Source of the DNA: Streptococcus hyointestinalis
Lineage (GTDB): Bacteria; Bacillota; Bacilli; Lactobacillales; Streptococcaceae
DNA: 64,000 nucleotides
Direction of reading: 5' to 3'
Assembly (NCBI RefSeq): GCF_011039275.1
Contig: NZ_JAAKGB010000001.1
Coordinates: 992,001-1,056,000 of the forward strand
The translations under genes and the position numbers were made by a program. The notes under the pieces were generated by a model. The model was not told the DNA's origin and did no database searches. It saw nothing but the letters and a program-made list of their open reading frames with translations. Positions 1 to 13,343 of the stretch are shown one piece after another (the stretch's first letter is position 1; each line of letters begins with the position of its first letter).

Positions 1-1329
1 CTAGAGACAGATGTGGTCATGTCTGCTATTCAAGCAGAGCTTACTCAGCCCATAGCGGACGTTTTTGAGGAGATTAAGAGCGAGCCTTTGGCGAGCGGTT
101 CCGTTGCCCAGACACATCTTGCTACTTTAAAATCTGGTCAGCAGGTTGTCCTCAAAATCCAGCGCCCACACTTAGCAGAAATCGTCCAAGAGGATCTCAA
201 TCTCCTCATCAAGCTGTCACGCCGTATTCCAAAGCATTTCATTCCTATGGTGGACTTGACCGAAGTGCTCTTGCAACTAAAAGCGTCGCTCTTGTATGAG
301 ATTGATTTTCGTCACGAAGCGCAAGCTATGATACGCTTTAAAGAGACTAATCGTTCGGTTCGCTGTGTTGGCGTGCCTAAGGTTTATAATAGCTACACGA
401 CGGAGCGCTTGATTGTCGAGGAGTATATCGAGGGCATTCCTATCAATCACTATGACCAGCTTTTGCTTGCTGGCTATGATTTGGAGGATATTGGGCGTAA
501 GCTCATGCTGAGTTTTATCAAGCAGGTCTTTAAGGATGGTTATTTTCATGGCGACCCGCACCCTGGCAATCTCATCATCAGTAACAACAAGATTTACTTT
601 ATTGACTTTGGGATTATGGGGCAGCTTGAGGAGGGCATGCGCTCGGCGCTAAACGATATTCTCTATGGTTTTACAGCGCAAGATGTGGACGGCATGACAC
701 GGGCTGTGCTGGCTATGACGGACTTTGACACCTCCCTCAACAAAGTAGAGCTCAGCCATGACATCGAGCGGATGTTGGCAAAGTATGGCAATCTCGACCT
801 GGGCAAGCTGTCTATTACGGATTTGCTGGAGGATTTGGTGTCCATTTTTGTCCGCAATCGCTTGAAAGCGTCGGCTCAGATTACCATTTTGGAAAAAGCT
901 GCGCTGCAGGTCGAGGGGATTTTTCAGACCTTGGCGCCAGATGTGGATCTTATGACCCTTGCTAAAAACTACTTTTTGCAAAATATGGGTCCAGACATGC
1001 TCAAGCAGTCGCTTAATAAAGAAACGCTGCTGATTGAGCTCTTTTACCTGCTTAAAAACGGCAAAAATGTCCCAAGACGCCTCAATCAGCTCCTAGAGCA
1101 AATCCTAAATGGACGTATCCTCGTCAATCATGATTTCTATGATTACTCTAATCGTATCAAGACCCTAAAAAATGTCGCTAATCGCTTTGTACTAGCTCTG
1201 CTCTTTTTGACCTTTATGCTGACAGGAGCTCTGCTGTCCTTTTCAGCACAGTTGGCTGGAGTTATGTGGCTCTGCTTTGCTTTAGCGCTTCTCGTTTTTA
1301 TCGTCCTTGTGGTCACACTAACCAAATAA
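1..1329 (+). CDS. UbiB/ABC1 (AarF) family atypical kinase, 5' end outside window
   Basis: The frame is open to base 1, so the start lies upstream; 442 residues are visible and roughly 80 are probably missing compared with the usual ~525. Visible kinase-like motifs are the alanine-type nucleotide loop GSVAQTH followed by a lysine strand (VVLKIQRP), the catalytic-loop equivalent HGDPHPGN and the metal-binding IDFGIMG. The C-terminus carries two predicted membrane helices (about residues 385-440). Members of this family are membrane-associated ATPases tied to quinone or isoprenoid lipid metabolism. Most streptococci make little or no quinone, so the substrate here is unknown. A promoter for the next gene follows the stop, so this gene appears to end its operon. 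Confidence 0.85.
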   Translation, partial: LETDVVMSAIQAELTQPIADVFEEIKSEPLASGSVAQTHLATLKSGQQVVLKIQRPHLAEIVQEDLNLLIKLSRRIPKHFIPMVDLTEVLLQLKASLLYEIDFRHEAQAMIRFKETNRSVRCVGVPKVYNSYTTERLIVEEYIEGIPINHYDQLLLAGYDLEDIGRKLMLSFIKQVFKDGYFHGDPHPGNLIISNNKIYFIDFGIMGQLEEGMRSALNDILYGFTAQDVDGMTRAVLAMTDFDTSLNKVELSHDIERMLAKYGNLDLGKLSITDLLEDLVSIFVRNRLKASAQITILEKAALQVEGIFQTLAPDVDLMTLAKNYFLQNMGPDMLKQSLNKETLLIELFYLLKNGKNVPRRLNQLLEQILNGRILVNHDFYDYSNRIKTLKNVANRFVLALLFLTFMLTGALLSFSAQLAGVMWLCFALALLVFIVLVVTLTK

Positions 1330-1337
1330 AACAGGTC

Positions 1338-1366
1338 TTGAAATTTTACTAGATAATCGGTACAAT
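1338..1366 (+). promoter_or_regulatory. Sigma-A promoter of the YoaK-like gene
   Basis: TTGAAA (1338-1343) and TACAAT (1361-1366) are separated by 17 bp. The Shine-Dalgarno AGAGGAG (1386-1392) follows, ahead of a TTG start. Confidence 0.6.
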
Positions 1367-1401
1367 AAAAAGGTAGTGATTTTTTAGAGGAGTCAGATTT
1401 C

Positions 1402-2115
1402 TTGGAAAAACAAACATTTCGTATCTTTGAGCGTCTGCGGTTTGCGGCGCTCTTAACCTTTGTCAGTGGCTTTTTAGACGCTTACACCTTCACCACGCAA
1501 AATCAGCGCTTTGCAGGTCTCCAGACGGGAAATCTCATCAACATGATGGTGCATTTGGCAGATGGGCATGTCTTTTTATCGCTGACTTATCTTGTGCCGG
1601 TGCTCTTTTTTGCTCTGGGGCAGTCGGTTAATGTCTTTTTAGAGCCCTTGGTTCGGCAAAAAGGCTACCATTGGCACTTTGTCAGTAGTTGCTTGATAAC
1701 GATTGGTGTTGCTATTGTAGCTGTTTATTCGCCATTTGTAGGGCACAATGCGACCATCTCAGGTCTGTCCTTTTGTGCAGCCATGCAGCTAGATACCTTT
1801 AAGCGTGTGCGGGGGCAGGCTTACGCCAATATCATGATGATTGGAAACATCAAGCGTATCTCCCAGCAGCTCACAACAGGCTTTCTCCAAAAGGACCGCA
1901 AAGCCATCTCAAAAGGCTTACACATTGCTTGGGTCCTCTTGACCTTTTGCCTAGGCGCCTTTGCAGCAGCACTGCTTACGCAAATCATCGGCGAGTATGC
2001 GCTCTATACCGTCCTCATCCCCCTCTTGATGATAAACGCCTACCTTCTCTTTGAGAAGCATCCAGAAGAGAGCACCATTGACTTTGATAATCAAATATTG
2101 ACAAAAATGGATTGA
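1402..2115 (+). CDS. YoaK/DUF1275 family membrane protein
   Basis: A 237-residue, strongly hydrophobic protein with about six predicted membrane helices. The N-terminal pattern FVSGFLDAYTF followed by QTGNLINM is typical of the DUF1275 (YoaK) family, whose function is unknown. The start is TTG at 1402, chosen because AGAGGAG lies 9 nt upstream and no ATG is available nearby. It has its own promoter and appears monocistronic, with no clear link to the beta-glucoside operon that follows. Confidence 0.8.
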   Translation: MEKQTFRIFERLRFAALLTFVSGFLDAYTFTTQNQRFAGLQTGNLINMMVHLADGHVFLSLTYLVPVLFFALGQSVNVFLEPLVRQKGYHWHFVSSCLITIGVAIVAVYSPFVGHNATISGLSFCAAMQLDTFKRVRGQAYANIMMIGNIKRISQQLTTGFLQKDRKAISKGLHIAWVLLTFCLGAFAAALLTQIIGEYALYTVLIPLLMINAYLLFEKHPEESTIDFDNQILTKMD

Positions 2116-2243
2116 AGTGGGAGTACACAACATTATTCAAAGTTTAATTCAGTTCCATTCAAAACAGATTACTTTTGTCCCGACATTTTAGAGCTGCTAC
2201 AGAATGTGGTAAAATAACAATAGAGTTATTATTGGAGGTTCAT

Positions 2244-4120
2244 ATGAATAAGGTAAAATTAACGATTCTTCAATTATTAGGAGAGCGTTTTATTCCTACA
2301 AAAGTCATTGCACAGTTGGTTGGGAAGAGCGAAAAAACTGTGCGCAAATATGTAGCTGAACTTAATGATGATTTAGAACCTTTGGGGACTCAGATTATTT
2401 CTAAACAAGGCAAAGGTCTTCATCTTTTAGTGCGGCTTATCAAACATTTTTAACGCAGTCAGGGAGAGAGTGTAACGAAACTGCTCACTACTCTGCTCAA
2501 GAACGAGTTGCTAAAATTATCCAGTATCTTATTATATTGGACGTTACCACTAAGGAAACGTTGATGGATTTGGTTTATGTTTCCTTAAACACCTTAACTG
2601 AAGATTTAAAGGCTGTTGACATTTATTTATCTCATTTTCAGTTAAGTTTAGAGCGTTTACCGAGTCGAGGTCTGATAGTGGCTGGATCTGAGTATAAGAA
2701 ACGTGTTTGTTTGCAGACTAGCTGGCAAACGCTATCAACTTTACTTCCTGATCAACTCAGTCAGAGTGAAAGAGAAAATTTAGAAAAAATCGTGTCAGAA
2801 CAACTAGCTCAGGCACAACTAAATATGTCTCATAGCAGTCTGCTACCTATTTTACAGTAATTAGAAATCGCTCTTTTGAGGTGTAAAAAAGAAAAACAGG
2901 TGACCTTAGACAGGAAGGCTATTGACTTTGTTTTAACTCCAGAGTTTGCTCAGTTAGGACAAGTGATAGTTCAGCGAATCAATGGTCAATTTGAGTCACT
3001 TTTAACGGAGGCTGATGGTCGCATTTTAGCGATAAGTTTGATGACAAAGTTATCCTCTTATGCCTTAGAACATGCGCACTTACATCCCATTATCGTAGAT
3101 GGTCTCAATTTGCAAATTGAACGTATTTTTGACAAGATTAGGCAAGAATTCTCGCTAGATTTATCTCATAATGCTACTCTTCAAAAACAACTTTTTCTTC
3201 ACCTCTTTGCCATGACGCTTCGTATCAAATATGATATTTATAGTCAGCACCCGATGGTTTATCAACTGAAGCAGAACTATTCGTTTTCTTATATGATAGC
3301 CAAAACGGCAGCCGAGGTGCTGGAAGCTTACTTTGAAAAACAAATTCCAGATGATGAAATAGGCTTTCTTGCTATGATTTTTTCATCAGCAGTGGACTAT
3401 GGTCAAACAATAAGTAAAAATATCCTGCTCATTAGCCCACAGGCTAGTTCAAGCCGTCAATTTTATCGCATGCAGTTTGAACATTATTTTGGAACTCAAC
3501 TAAACCATATTTACGAAACGACGACTGAGAATTTAGCGGATTTTCCGTTTGACGTTCAACAAATTGATGTCATTTTTTCACCTGTTCCCTTGACCGAACA
3601 GGTGCCTGTCGAGGTTATTGAGACGCCTCTGGTTATGACAGACGAAGAGCTAGCAAAATACAAACAATTGTTTTTTAATAACAACCAAGCTGCGTTAACT
3701 GCTTTTTACCAAGAAGATTATTTCTTTCCACATTTGACTGTTAAGGATAAAGAAACAGCTATCAAAATGTTAATTGATAAACTGGATTTGACAGATAGTG
3801 AAAAATCGGATTTTTATCAATCTGTTTTGCGTCGGGAAGAGCGTGTAGCTACTGATATTTCGGGTTTAGCTGCAACACCCCATCCTGAGCAGCCACTTTT
3901 TGAACGCAATTTTGTAGAAGTGGGTTTATTGGATAAGCCGATTCTTTGGCATGATTATAAAGTTAGCTTGGTCATTCTGGTCCATTTAAAAAAAGGTAAT
4001 CAACCTGATTTAGAATTATTTTACCGTAAGACGAGTAGCTTTCTCTTTAATAAAGACAAGATTACAGCTCTCAAGCGTCAGCCTACGTTTTCAAATTTTA
4101 TCACTTTAATCTCAAATTAA
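2244..4120 (+). pseudogene. LicR/BglG-type PTS-regulated transcriptional activator, disrupted
   Basis: The pieces together resemble a LicR/MtlR-like activator of ~620 residues. An N-terminal HTH (2244-2440) shifts frame near 2430: the frame starting at 2244 ends at a TAA at 2451, while the homologous frame resumes as AAYQTFLTQS. A second lesion is an in-frame TAA at 2858-2860, after which the same frame continues to 4120. The last part holds a PRD domain, a BglG-type EIIB-like segment (KNILLISPQ) and a C-terminal EIIA-like domain with the phospho-acceptor context ATPHP. The intact gene would sense PTS flux and activate the downstream IIA-IIB-IIC-GH1 operon. With both lesions real it would be inactive, leaving that operon unregulated or silent. 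Confidence 0.8.
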
Positions 4121-4146
4121 ATCATAAAAGATACCGTTTTCAAGAC

Positions 4147-4172
4147 TACCGTTTTGATTACGGTATTTTTTT
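4147..4172 (+). terminator. Intrinsic terminator between licR remnant and PTS operon
   Basis: The stem TACCG (4147-4151) / CGGTA (4161-4165) is followed by seven T. A second copy of TACCGTTTT starts at about 4133, so an alternative fold is conceivable. Confidence 0.55.
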
Positions 4173-4231
4173 GGTTGGAGACTTTTTGAGTCTTATCCTA
4201 CAATAAAGAGTGTAAAGGAGGCGCTTACAAA

Positions 4232-4564
4232 ATGAAAAAAGACAAGCAACAAGAACAAGCAATCATGGCACTGATTGTTCATGGTGGCGATGCTAGAAGT
4301 AAAGCTATTCAGGCGATTCGCAGTGCAAAAAGTCATGATTTTGAACAGGCGGATACCCTCATAGCTGAGTGTAACCAAGCACTGCTTCAAGCTCATCGGA
4401 TACAGACGGATTTGATTCAGCAAGAAATCCTAGAGGAAGAGAGTAGTAAGGTGAGTCTGTTGATGGTGCACGCACAGGATCATCTGATGAACGCAATGAC
4501 GGTGCGTGATTTGGCGGTAGAACTGATTGACATTGTAAAACAAGGAGGAATAAAAAATGATTAA
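4232..4564 (+). CDS. PTS lactose/cellobiose-family IIA component
   Basis: A 110-residue helical IIA protein. The phosphorylated histidine sits in VHAQDHLMNAM (about residue 76), which is characteristic of the lactose/chitobiose/cellobiose IIA family. It accepts phosphate from HPr and passes it to IIB. The ATG at 4232 follows AAAGGAGG (4214-4221) with ~10 nt spacing. It is the first gene of an operon: its end overlaps the IIB start by 8 nt. The neighbouring LicR remnant and two GH1 enzymes point to a beta-glucoside such as cellobiose or a related disaccharide. Confidence 0.9.
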   Translation: MKKDKQQEQAIMALIVHGGDARSKAIQAIRSAKSHDFEQADTLIAECNQALLQAHRIQTDLIQQEILEEESSKVSLLMVHAQDHLMNAMTVRDLAVELIDIVKQGGIKND

Positions 4565-4871
4565 AATTCGCTTGATTTGTGCCATGGGCATGTCAACTTC
4601 TATGGTAGTACAAAAAATGAGGGAAGCAGCAGACCAGCTAGGTTTGAAAGCTGATATTGCAGCACAATCAGAGACTGCTTTTGAGGAACAGGGAGAGACA
4701 GTTGATTTGCTCCTCCTAGGACCACAGATTGGTCATTTGTTAGCACCTTTACAAGAACGCTATCGTGACGCAGGTTTTCCAATTGCTGTCATCGATCTGA
4801 TGGACTATGGCATGTTAAATGGAGAAAAAATTTTAAAAGATGGACTAGCACTCATTGAGGAGGCAAAATAG
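4557..4871 (+). CDS. PTS cellobiose-family IIB component
   Basis: A 104-residue cytoplasmic IIB protein. The active-site cysteine lies near the N-terminus in LICAMGMSTSM (about residue 8), the usual P-loop-like site of lactose/cellobiose IIB proteins. It receives phosphate from IIA and transfers it to the sugar carried by IIC. Its start codon lies inside the end of the IIA gene, and IIC starts 2 nt after its TAG stop, so the three subunits are likely translationally coupled. Confidence 0.9.
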   Translation: MIKIRLICAMGMSTSMVVQKMREAADQLGLKADIAAQSETAFEEQGETVDLLLLGPQIGHLLAPLQERYRDAGFPIAVIDLMDYGMLNGEKILKDGLALIEEAK

Positions 4872-4872
4872 C

Positions 4873-8892
<4,020 letters not shown>

Positions 8893-8913
8893 TATCAAAG
8901 ATACTTAAAGTAA

Positions 8914-8947
8914 AGGTAAACAAATCTAAGTATTGTTTGCCTTTTTA
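8914..8947 (+). terminator. Terminator of the beta-glucoside operon
   Basis: The stem AGGTAAACAA (8914-8923) / TTGTTTGCCT (8933-8942) contains one G-U pair and is followed by T5. Confidence 0.75.
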
Positions 8948-9072
8948 TAATGACTTAGTTGCGTCTTTTTCTAAAACTACAGATTTCTTTGCCTATTTGC
9001 TGATAAAGGGGGCATTTTTGTGTAAAATCGTGTATAATTGTAACAGATGTACTTTTAGAGAGGATTGAGCCT

Positions 9073-9909
9073 GTGAACTCTTCGATTCATTTGTTATTTG
9101 CTATTGATGACCACTACGTTGAGCAGTTTATGGTGACGTTGTATTCCATTGTGACCAATAGTTCTAAGGCGTCGTTTGATGTCTATGTCATGCAAAAGCA
9201 ACCCCTAGCGCAAAATGAGACGATTGCCCTTTTTTGTGAGCAGTTGGGTGTGTCTTATCACCCTGTTGTCATGGGAGATGATGCTTTTAAGGATGCGCCA
9301 ACGACAGACCGCTATCCAGAGACGATTTACTACCGTCTGCTCGCACACGAGTTTTTGCCAGCAGATCTAGAGCGTATCCTGTATGTGGATGCTGATATCT
9401 TGTGTCTTAACGACATTGTGCCATTTTACGAGATGGATTTGTCCGGCAAATGCTACGCTGCTAGTAGCCATACCGCAGATAGCAACATCCCAGAGCTTGT
9501 CAATAAGCTGCGCTTGCAAAATTTTGAGACAGACTGCTATTACAACACTGGCGTTTTGCTGATGAATCTCACTGAAATCCGAAAAACGGTCAAACGCTCT
9601 GCCATTTTAGATTATATCCAGAAAAAAGGAGCGCTCTTGTTGCTGCCTGATCAGGATATTTTAAATGCGCTGTATGGGCACTTGGTGGAGCTTGTCCCAG
9701 ATAGTATCTACAACTATGACGCACGCTACAACACACTCTACTATGCTAGGAGTTTTGGGGAATGGGACTTAAACTGGGTGATTGAGCACACTGTTTTTTT
9801 GCATTTTTGTGGTCGTGATAAGCCGTGGAAGGACAGCTACAGAGGGCGCTATGCTGCTTTGTATAAGCACTATTATCACCATGTGAGACATTTGTCTACA
9901 ACATTATAA
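9073..9909 (+). CDS. Glycosyltransferase family 8
   Basis: A 278-residue GT-A fold glycosyltransferase. The opening strand IHLLFAIDDHYVEQ, the metal-binding DxD in YVDADILCLND (about residue 100) and the C-terminal FLHFCGRDKPWK block are all family 8 hallmarks. It would transfer a hexose, often from UDP-glucose or UDP-galactose, to a surface glycan or glycoprotein; the acceptor cannot be inferred. It starts with GTG at 9073. The following AI-2E-type permease begins 19 nt after its stop, suggesting co-transcription. Confidence 0.85.
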   Translation: MNSSIHLLFAIDDHYVEQFMVTLYSIVTNSSKASFDVYVMQKQPLAQNETIALFCEQLGVSYHPVVMGDDAFKDAPTTDRYPETIYYRLLAHEFLPADLERILYVDADILCLNDIVPFYEMDLSGKCYAASSHTADSNIPELVNKLRLQNFETDCYYNTGVLLMNLTEIRKTVKRSAILDYIQKKGALLLLPDQDILNALYGHLVELVPDSIYNYDARYNTLYYARSFGEWDLNWVIEHTVFLHFCGRDKPWKDSYRGRYAALYKHYYHHVRHLSTTL

Positions 9910-9928
9910 TTGAGGTATTGAAAAAATT

Positions 9929-11086
9929 ATGCGTTTTGGAAAAAAACAAGTTTACTATTTACTTGCTTTGTTTATACTCTTTTTGGCTGTTTTAAATTAT
10001 TGGGATGCAGCAGCCTCTATTGTAAGCACTGTTTTTAAAGCAGCGCAGCCATTCTTAATTGGAGCAGCAGTGGCTTATGTGGTCAATATCGTCATGTCTC
10101 TTTACGAGATAGGCTATGACTGGCTGTTTAAGAACGTTGCCTTTATGAAAGGGCTCAAGCGTCCGCTGTCGATGATTTTTGCCTATACGACCTTTGTGGT
10201 TGTCATTATCTGGCTCTTTTCGATTATCCTGCCAGACCTTATCGCAAGTATCAGCTCGCTGATGAATATCGATCCCTCCATCATCACAAAGCTCATCAAA
10301 GAAATCAATCAAAATCCGCATATTGCAAGAGTGATTAACTATGTCGGCTCAGACAAGGAAATTGTCTCACAAGTCACAAACTTTGGGCAACAGATTTTAA
10401 AACAAGTGCTGACAGCCTTGATGTCACTCATGACCTCTGTGACCTCTATCGCACAGACCTTTATCAATGTCTTTATGAGCGTGATTTTTTCTTTTTACGT
10501 TCTGGGCAACAAGGAAAAACTTGGACGTCAGTTTAATCTCTTGATTGATACCTTTGCAGGTAAGTATGCCAAAAAAATGCACTATGTCATTGGGATTTTG
10601 CACAAACGTTTTCACGGTTTCATCGTGGGTCAAACGCTAGAAGCCATGATTTTAGGGACCTTGACTGCTATTGGTATGATGATACTAAGTTTTCCTTATG
10701 CTAGCACGATTGGCGTTTTGGTCGCTTTTACAGCCCTTATCCCTGTGATTGGGGCATACATAGGTGTGACGATTGGCTTTTTCCTTATCGTTACCCAGTC
10801 TGTCCCTCAGGCGGTTGCCTTTGTTATCTTTATGATTATCCTGCAGCAGTTTGAGGGTAATCTCATCTACCCTCGTGTCGTTGGTGGCTCGATTGGACTT
10901 CCTGGAATGTGGGTCTTGGTGGCTATTACCATCGGTGGAAGCCTCTATGGTTTTCTGGGAATGCTTATGGCTGTTCCTATTGCAGCTAGTATCTATCAAA
11001 TCATCAAAGACCAAGTGGCAAAGCGCCAGTCAGTGGATTTAGACAACCCTGACCAAAAGATACCATCTGAAATTATTGACGAATAA
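9929..11086 (+). CDS. AI-2E family transporter (YdbI/PerM-like)
   Basis: A 385-residue membrane protein with about seven to eight helices. The long helical insert between the first helices and the core, and the conserved C-terminal block with PRVVGGSIGLP and PIAASIYQI, place it in the AI-2E/PerM family. Despite the name, members have varied or unknown substrates. The ATG at 9929 follows a weak purine-rich site. Transcription probably continues from the GT8 gene. A hairpin overlapping the radC leader begins 2 nt after its stop. Confidence 0.85.
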   Translation: MRFGKKQVYYLLALFILFLAVLNYWDAAASIVSTVFKAAQPFLIGAAVAYVVNIVMSLYEIGYDWLFKNVAFMKGLKRPLSMIFAYTTFVVVIIWLFSIILPDLIASISSLMNIDPSIITKLIKEINQNPHIARVINYVGSDKEIVSQVTNFGQQILKQVLTALMSLMTSVTSIAQTFINVFMSVIFSFYVLGNKEKLGRQFNLLIDTFAGKYAKKMHYVIGILHKRFHGFIVGQTLEAMILGTLTAIGMMILSFPYASTIGVLVAFTALIPVIGAYIGVTIGFFLIVTQSVPQAVAFVIFMIILQQFEGNLIYPRVVGGSIGLPGMWVLVAITIGGSLYGFLGMLMAVPIAASIYQIIKDQVAKRQSVDLDNPDQKIPSEIIDE

Positions 11087-11087
11087 G

Positions 11088-11140
11088 AAATACCTTCACT
11101 TACCTGTCCTTTTACGGATAGGATGAGTGGAGGTATTTTT
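11088..11140 (+). promoter_or_regulatory. Hairpin/terminator enclosing the radC Shine-Dalgarno, with a CIN-like box in the loop
   Basis: The arm 11088-11109 pairs with 11116-11138 over about 22 bp, with three G-U pairs and one bulge, and is followed by T5. The 3' arm contains the radC Shine-Dalgarno GGAGG. TACGGATA (11113-11120), one mismatch from the SigX box TACGAATA, spans the loop. A transcript from upstream should terminate or hide the ribosome site, whereas one started at the box (about 11127) would lack the 5' arm. Confidence 0.6.
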
Positions 11141-11143
11141 AAT

Positions 11144-11830
11144 ATGTATGAAATCCAGAATCAAGCTGAGCAATTACGCCCAAGAGAACGCCTGCAGGCT
11201 CTAGGAGCTGACAAATTAAGCAATCACGAGTTATTAGCAATCCTTTTAAGAACTGGTACCAAGGAAATGCCTGTCCTTGACATTTCAATGCAAATCATCA
11301 ACCAGATGACCTCTCTAGCTGATTTTAAACACTTGTCTTTACAAGAATTGCAGCAAATCAAAGGAATCGGCAAGGTCAAGTCTCTCGAGCTAAAAGCCAT
11401 GATTGAGCTGGCAAGGCGTATCCAAGATTCTGAGTATAAGCGTGCAGACCAGATTTTAAGCAGCCAGCAGTTGGCACGCCGTATGATGCTAGAGCTCTCT
11501 GATAGCAAGCAAGAGCACTTGATTGCTCTCTATTTGGACACGCAAAATCGTATCATCGAGCAAAAGACGATTTTCATCGGAACGGTGCGACGTTCGGTCG
11601 CTGAACCTCGTGAGATTCTCTATTATGCCTGTAAAAATATGGCAACGAGTCTCATCATCGTGCACAATCATCCCTCAGGCAGTGCCACACCAAGTCAAAA
11701 TGATAAAAAGTTCACTGAAAAAATCCAAGCAGCCTGCCAGATGATTGGCATTGTCTGCTTGGATCATATCATTGTCGGACAAAAAGAGTATTACAGTTTT
11801 CGAGAAGAAGGAGAGGTGCTTTGCGATTAG
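11144..11830 (+). CDS. radC: RadC/JAB-domain protein, late competence-type gene
   Basis: A 228-residue RadC protein. The N-terminal helix-hairpin-helix region ([18 protein letters not shown]) is followed by the JAB/MPN+ metalloprotease-like motif [17 protein letters not shown] at about residues 172-188. The start MYEIQNQ at 11144 is preferred to the ATG at 11123 because GGAGG lies the right distance before it. RadC is induced late in competence in pneumococcus, although its molecular role is unsettled. The stop codon overlaps that of the convergent GATase gene, with no spacer or terminator. Confidence 0.92.
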   Translation: MYEIQNQAEQLRPRERLQALGADKLSNHELLAILLRTGTKEMPVLDISMQIINQMTSLADFKHLSLQELQQIKGIGKVKSLELKAMIELARRIQDSEYKRADQILSSQQLARRMMLELSDSKQEHLIALYLDTQNRIIEQKTIFIGTVRRSVAEPREILYYACKNMATSLIIVHNHPSGSATPSQNDKKFTEKIQAACQMIGIVCLDHIIVGQKEYYSFREEGEVLCD

Positions 11831-12519
11831 AGTTCATTGACAAAGTAGTCAAAGAGCGCCATATCCTTGGCACTATCATCAATGAGCAATTCTGGGTGCC
11901 ATTGAACGCCTAAAAAGGTGATGGTTTTATCCACCGAAACCGCCGCCTCAACAATCCCTGTATCGGGGTCAAAGGCGATAGGTTTTAGAGACTCTGCCAT
12001 TGTTTTGATACTTTGACGGTGAAAAGAGTTGATCTGTGCATGTGCACCGTAGATTTTTGAGAGAATGCAATCGTTTTTGATGACGACAGGGTGCGTTCTG
12101 ACATTGCCTTCTTCACTTTGCCAATGCCCCTTGATGTCTTGGTTCAGCGTACCACCAAGTGCCACATTCATCAGCTGCAGTCCACGGCAAACACCAAATA
12201 TGGGCTTTTTCTGCTTGATAGCTTCCTTGATGACAGCTAGCTCAAAGACATCACGTTCAAGAAAGAAATCGTTTTCACTAGCGTGACGTTCTTCTTGATA
12301 AAATTTAGGCTCGACATTTTGCCCACCAATCAACAAGACCTTGTCCACCATAGAGACGTAGGTTTTAGCGTCTTCTTCGCTACTGATTGGCAGGATAAGT
12401 GGTAGCCCTCCAGCTCGTTGTACCCCCTTGACAAAGCCCGTTGGGGCATATGACCACGGGAGGTTGATGTCTTTTTTAATGCGTTGGTTTCCCATAATCC
12501 CAATAATTGGTTTTACCAT
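11827..12519 (-). CDS. Class I glutamine amidotransferase-like (gamma-glutamyl-GABA hydrolase, peptidase C26) protein
   Basis: A 230-residue protein. The nucleophile elbow is [18 protein letters not shown], with the catalytic cysteine at about residue 111, and the catalytic His-x-Glu is in GVQWHPELL near the C-terminus. This fits the PuuD-like/peptidase C26 family, which hydrolyses gamma-glutamyl linkages. The start ATG at 12519 is preceded by AAAGGAGAGA. It lies just downstream of rex, as in pneumococcus, and may be co-transcribed with it. Confidence 0.88.
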   Translation of the reverse strand: MVKPIIGIMGNQRIKKDINLPWSYAPTGFVKGVQRAGGLPLILPISSEEDAKTYVSMVDKVLLIGGQNVEPKFYQEERHASENDFFLERDVFELAVIKEAIKQKKPIFGVCRGLQLMNVALGGTLNQDIKGHWQSEEGNVRTHPVVIKNDCILSKIYGAHAQINSFHRQSIKTMAESLKPIAFDPDTGIVEAAVSVDKTITFLGVQWHPELLIDDSAKDMALFDYFVNEL

Positions 12520-12547
12520 GTTCTCTCCTTTCTCTAAGTTGTTTTTG

Positions 12548-13198
12548 CTAGCTTGTCTGATCATGGGCTTGACTCATAAAGTACAGTAAGGTCTGCAACT
12601 CACTCGTCAAATCTACATACTGGACAATCACATCTTTTGGCACATTGAGGTGAACAGGTGAAAAGCTCAAAATGCCTTTGATACCAGCGTCAACGAGAAT
12701 ATCAGCAACTTCCTGAGCCTGCAAGCTAGGAACGGTCAAAATCGCTGTTTCGATCTACTGGTCTTTTAAGTGCTCTTTTATGGTTGAAATCCCATAGATA
12801 GGAATGCCATCTTCGGTTTTAGTGCCGACTAGGCTATTATCATCACGGTCAAAAGCGAGCGTGATTTGCATTTTATTGCGGTCATGAAAGCGGTAGTGTA
12901 GAAGCGCTCGTCCGATATTACCACACCCCACCAGCATAACATTGGTCGTTGAGTGGTCGTTTAGAATATCGGCAAAAAAATTCATGAGTTTTTTCACATC
13001 ATAGCCAAATCCACGACGCCCCAGCTCACCAAAATAGGAAAAGTCACGACGCACCGTCGCTGAGTCGATCCCAATAGCGTCTGCAATCTGTTTTGAGCTG
13101 GCTTTTTCAAAATTGTTGGTGTTAAACCGTTTAAAAATCCTGTAATAAAGTGGCAGGCGTTTTGCCGTTGCCTTAGGAATAGACTTATCAATAGTCAT
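12548..13198 (-). pseudogene. rex: Redox-sensing repressor Rex, interrupted by in-frame TAG
   Basis: The frame from ATG 13198 to the stop at 12548 encodes a normal 216-residue Rex, except for a TAG at 12755-12757 (codon 148). The N-terminal winged helix ([27 protein letters not shown]) and the Rossmann motif [10 protein letters not shown] are intact. After the TAG the sequence continues in frame as [10 protein letters not shown] up to the dimer-forming tail [10 protein letters not shown]. In pneumococcal Rex this position is acidic, so a GAG to TAG change is likely. A truncated protein would bind DNA poorly and lack the domain-swapped C-terminal helix, so NADH/NAD control of fermentation genes would be lost. 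Start choice rests on AGGAGGTGTTTC upstream. Confidence 0.85.
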
Positions 13199-13270
13199 GA
13201 AACAACACCTCCTAGATGTAAGGAATTTACTATAGTTGATAAGTGTCATCTCTTTTATTGTATCAAAAAG

Positions 13271-13288
13271 TTTGTGAAAATAGCAACA
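13271..13288. promoter_or_regulatory. Possible degenerate Rex operator upstream of rex
   Basis: TTGTGAAAATAGCAACAA resembles the Rex box TTGTGAAA-N4-TTTCACAA with a poor right half. Its position, 73 bp before the rex start, would fit autoregulation. Confidence 0.3.
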
Positions 13289-13305
13289 AATGGAGCCTTT
13301 TATCT

Positions 13306-13336
13306 AAAAAAATCTTATGTTGGCATAAGATTTTTT
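13306..13336. terminator. Terminator after the DUF1831 gene (minus direction)
   Basis: AAAAAAATCTTATG / CATAAGATTTTTT form a 13-bp stem with a 4-nt loop. A/T tracts on both sides allow it to work in either direction, but the relevant transcript runs leftwards from the nifS-DUF1831 pair. Confidence 0.8.
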
Positions 13337-13343
13337 CGTGTTA

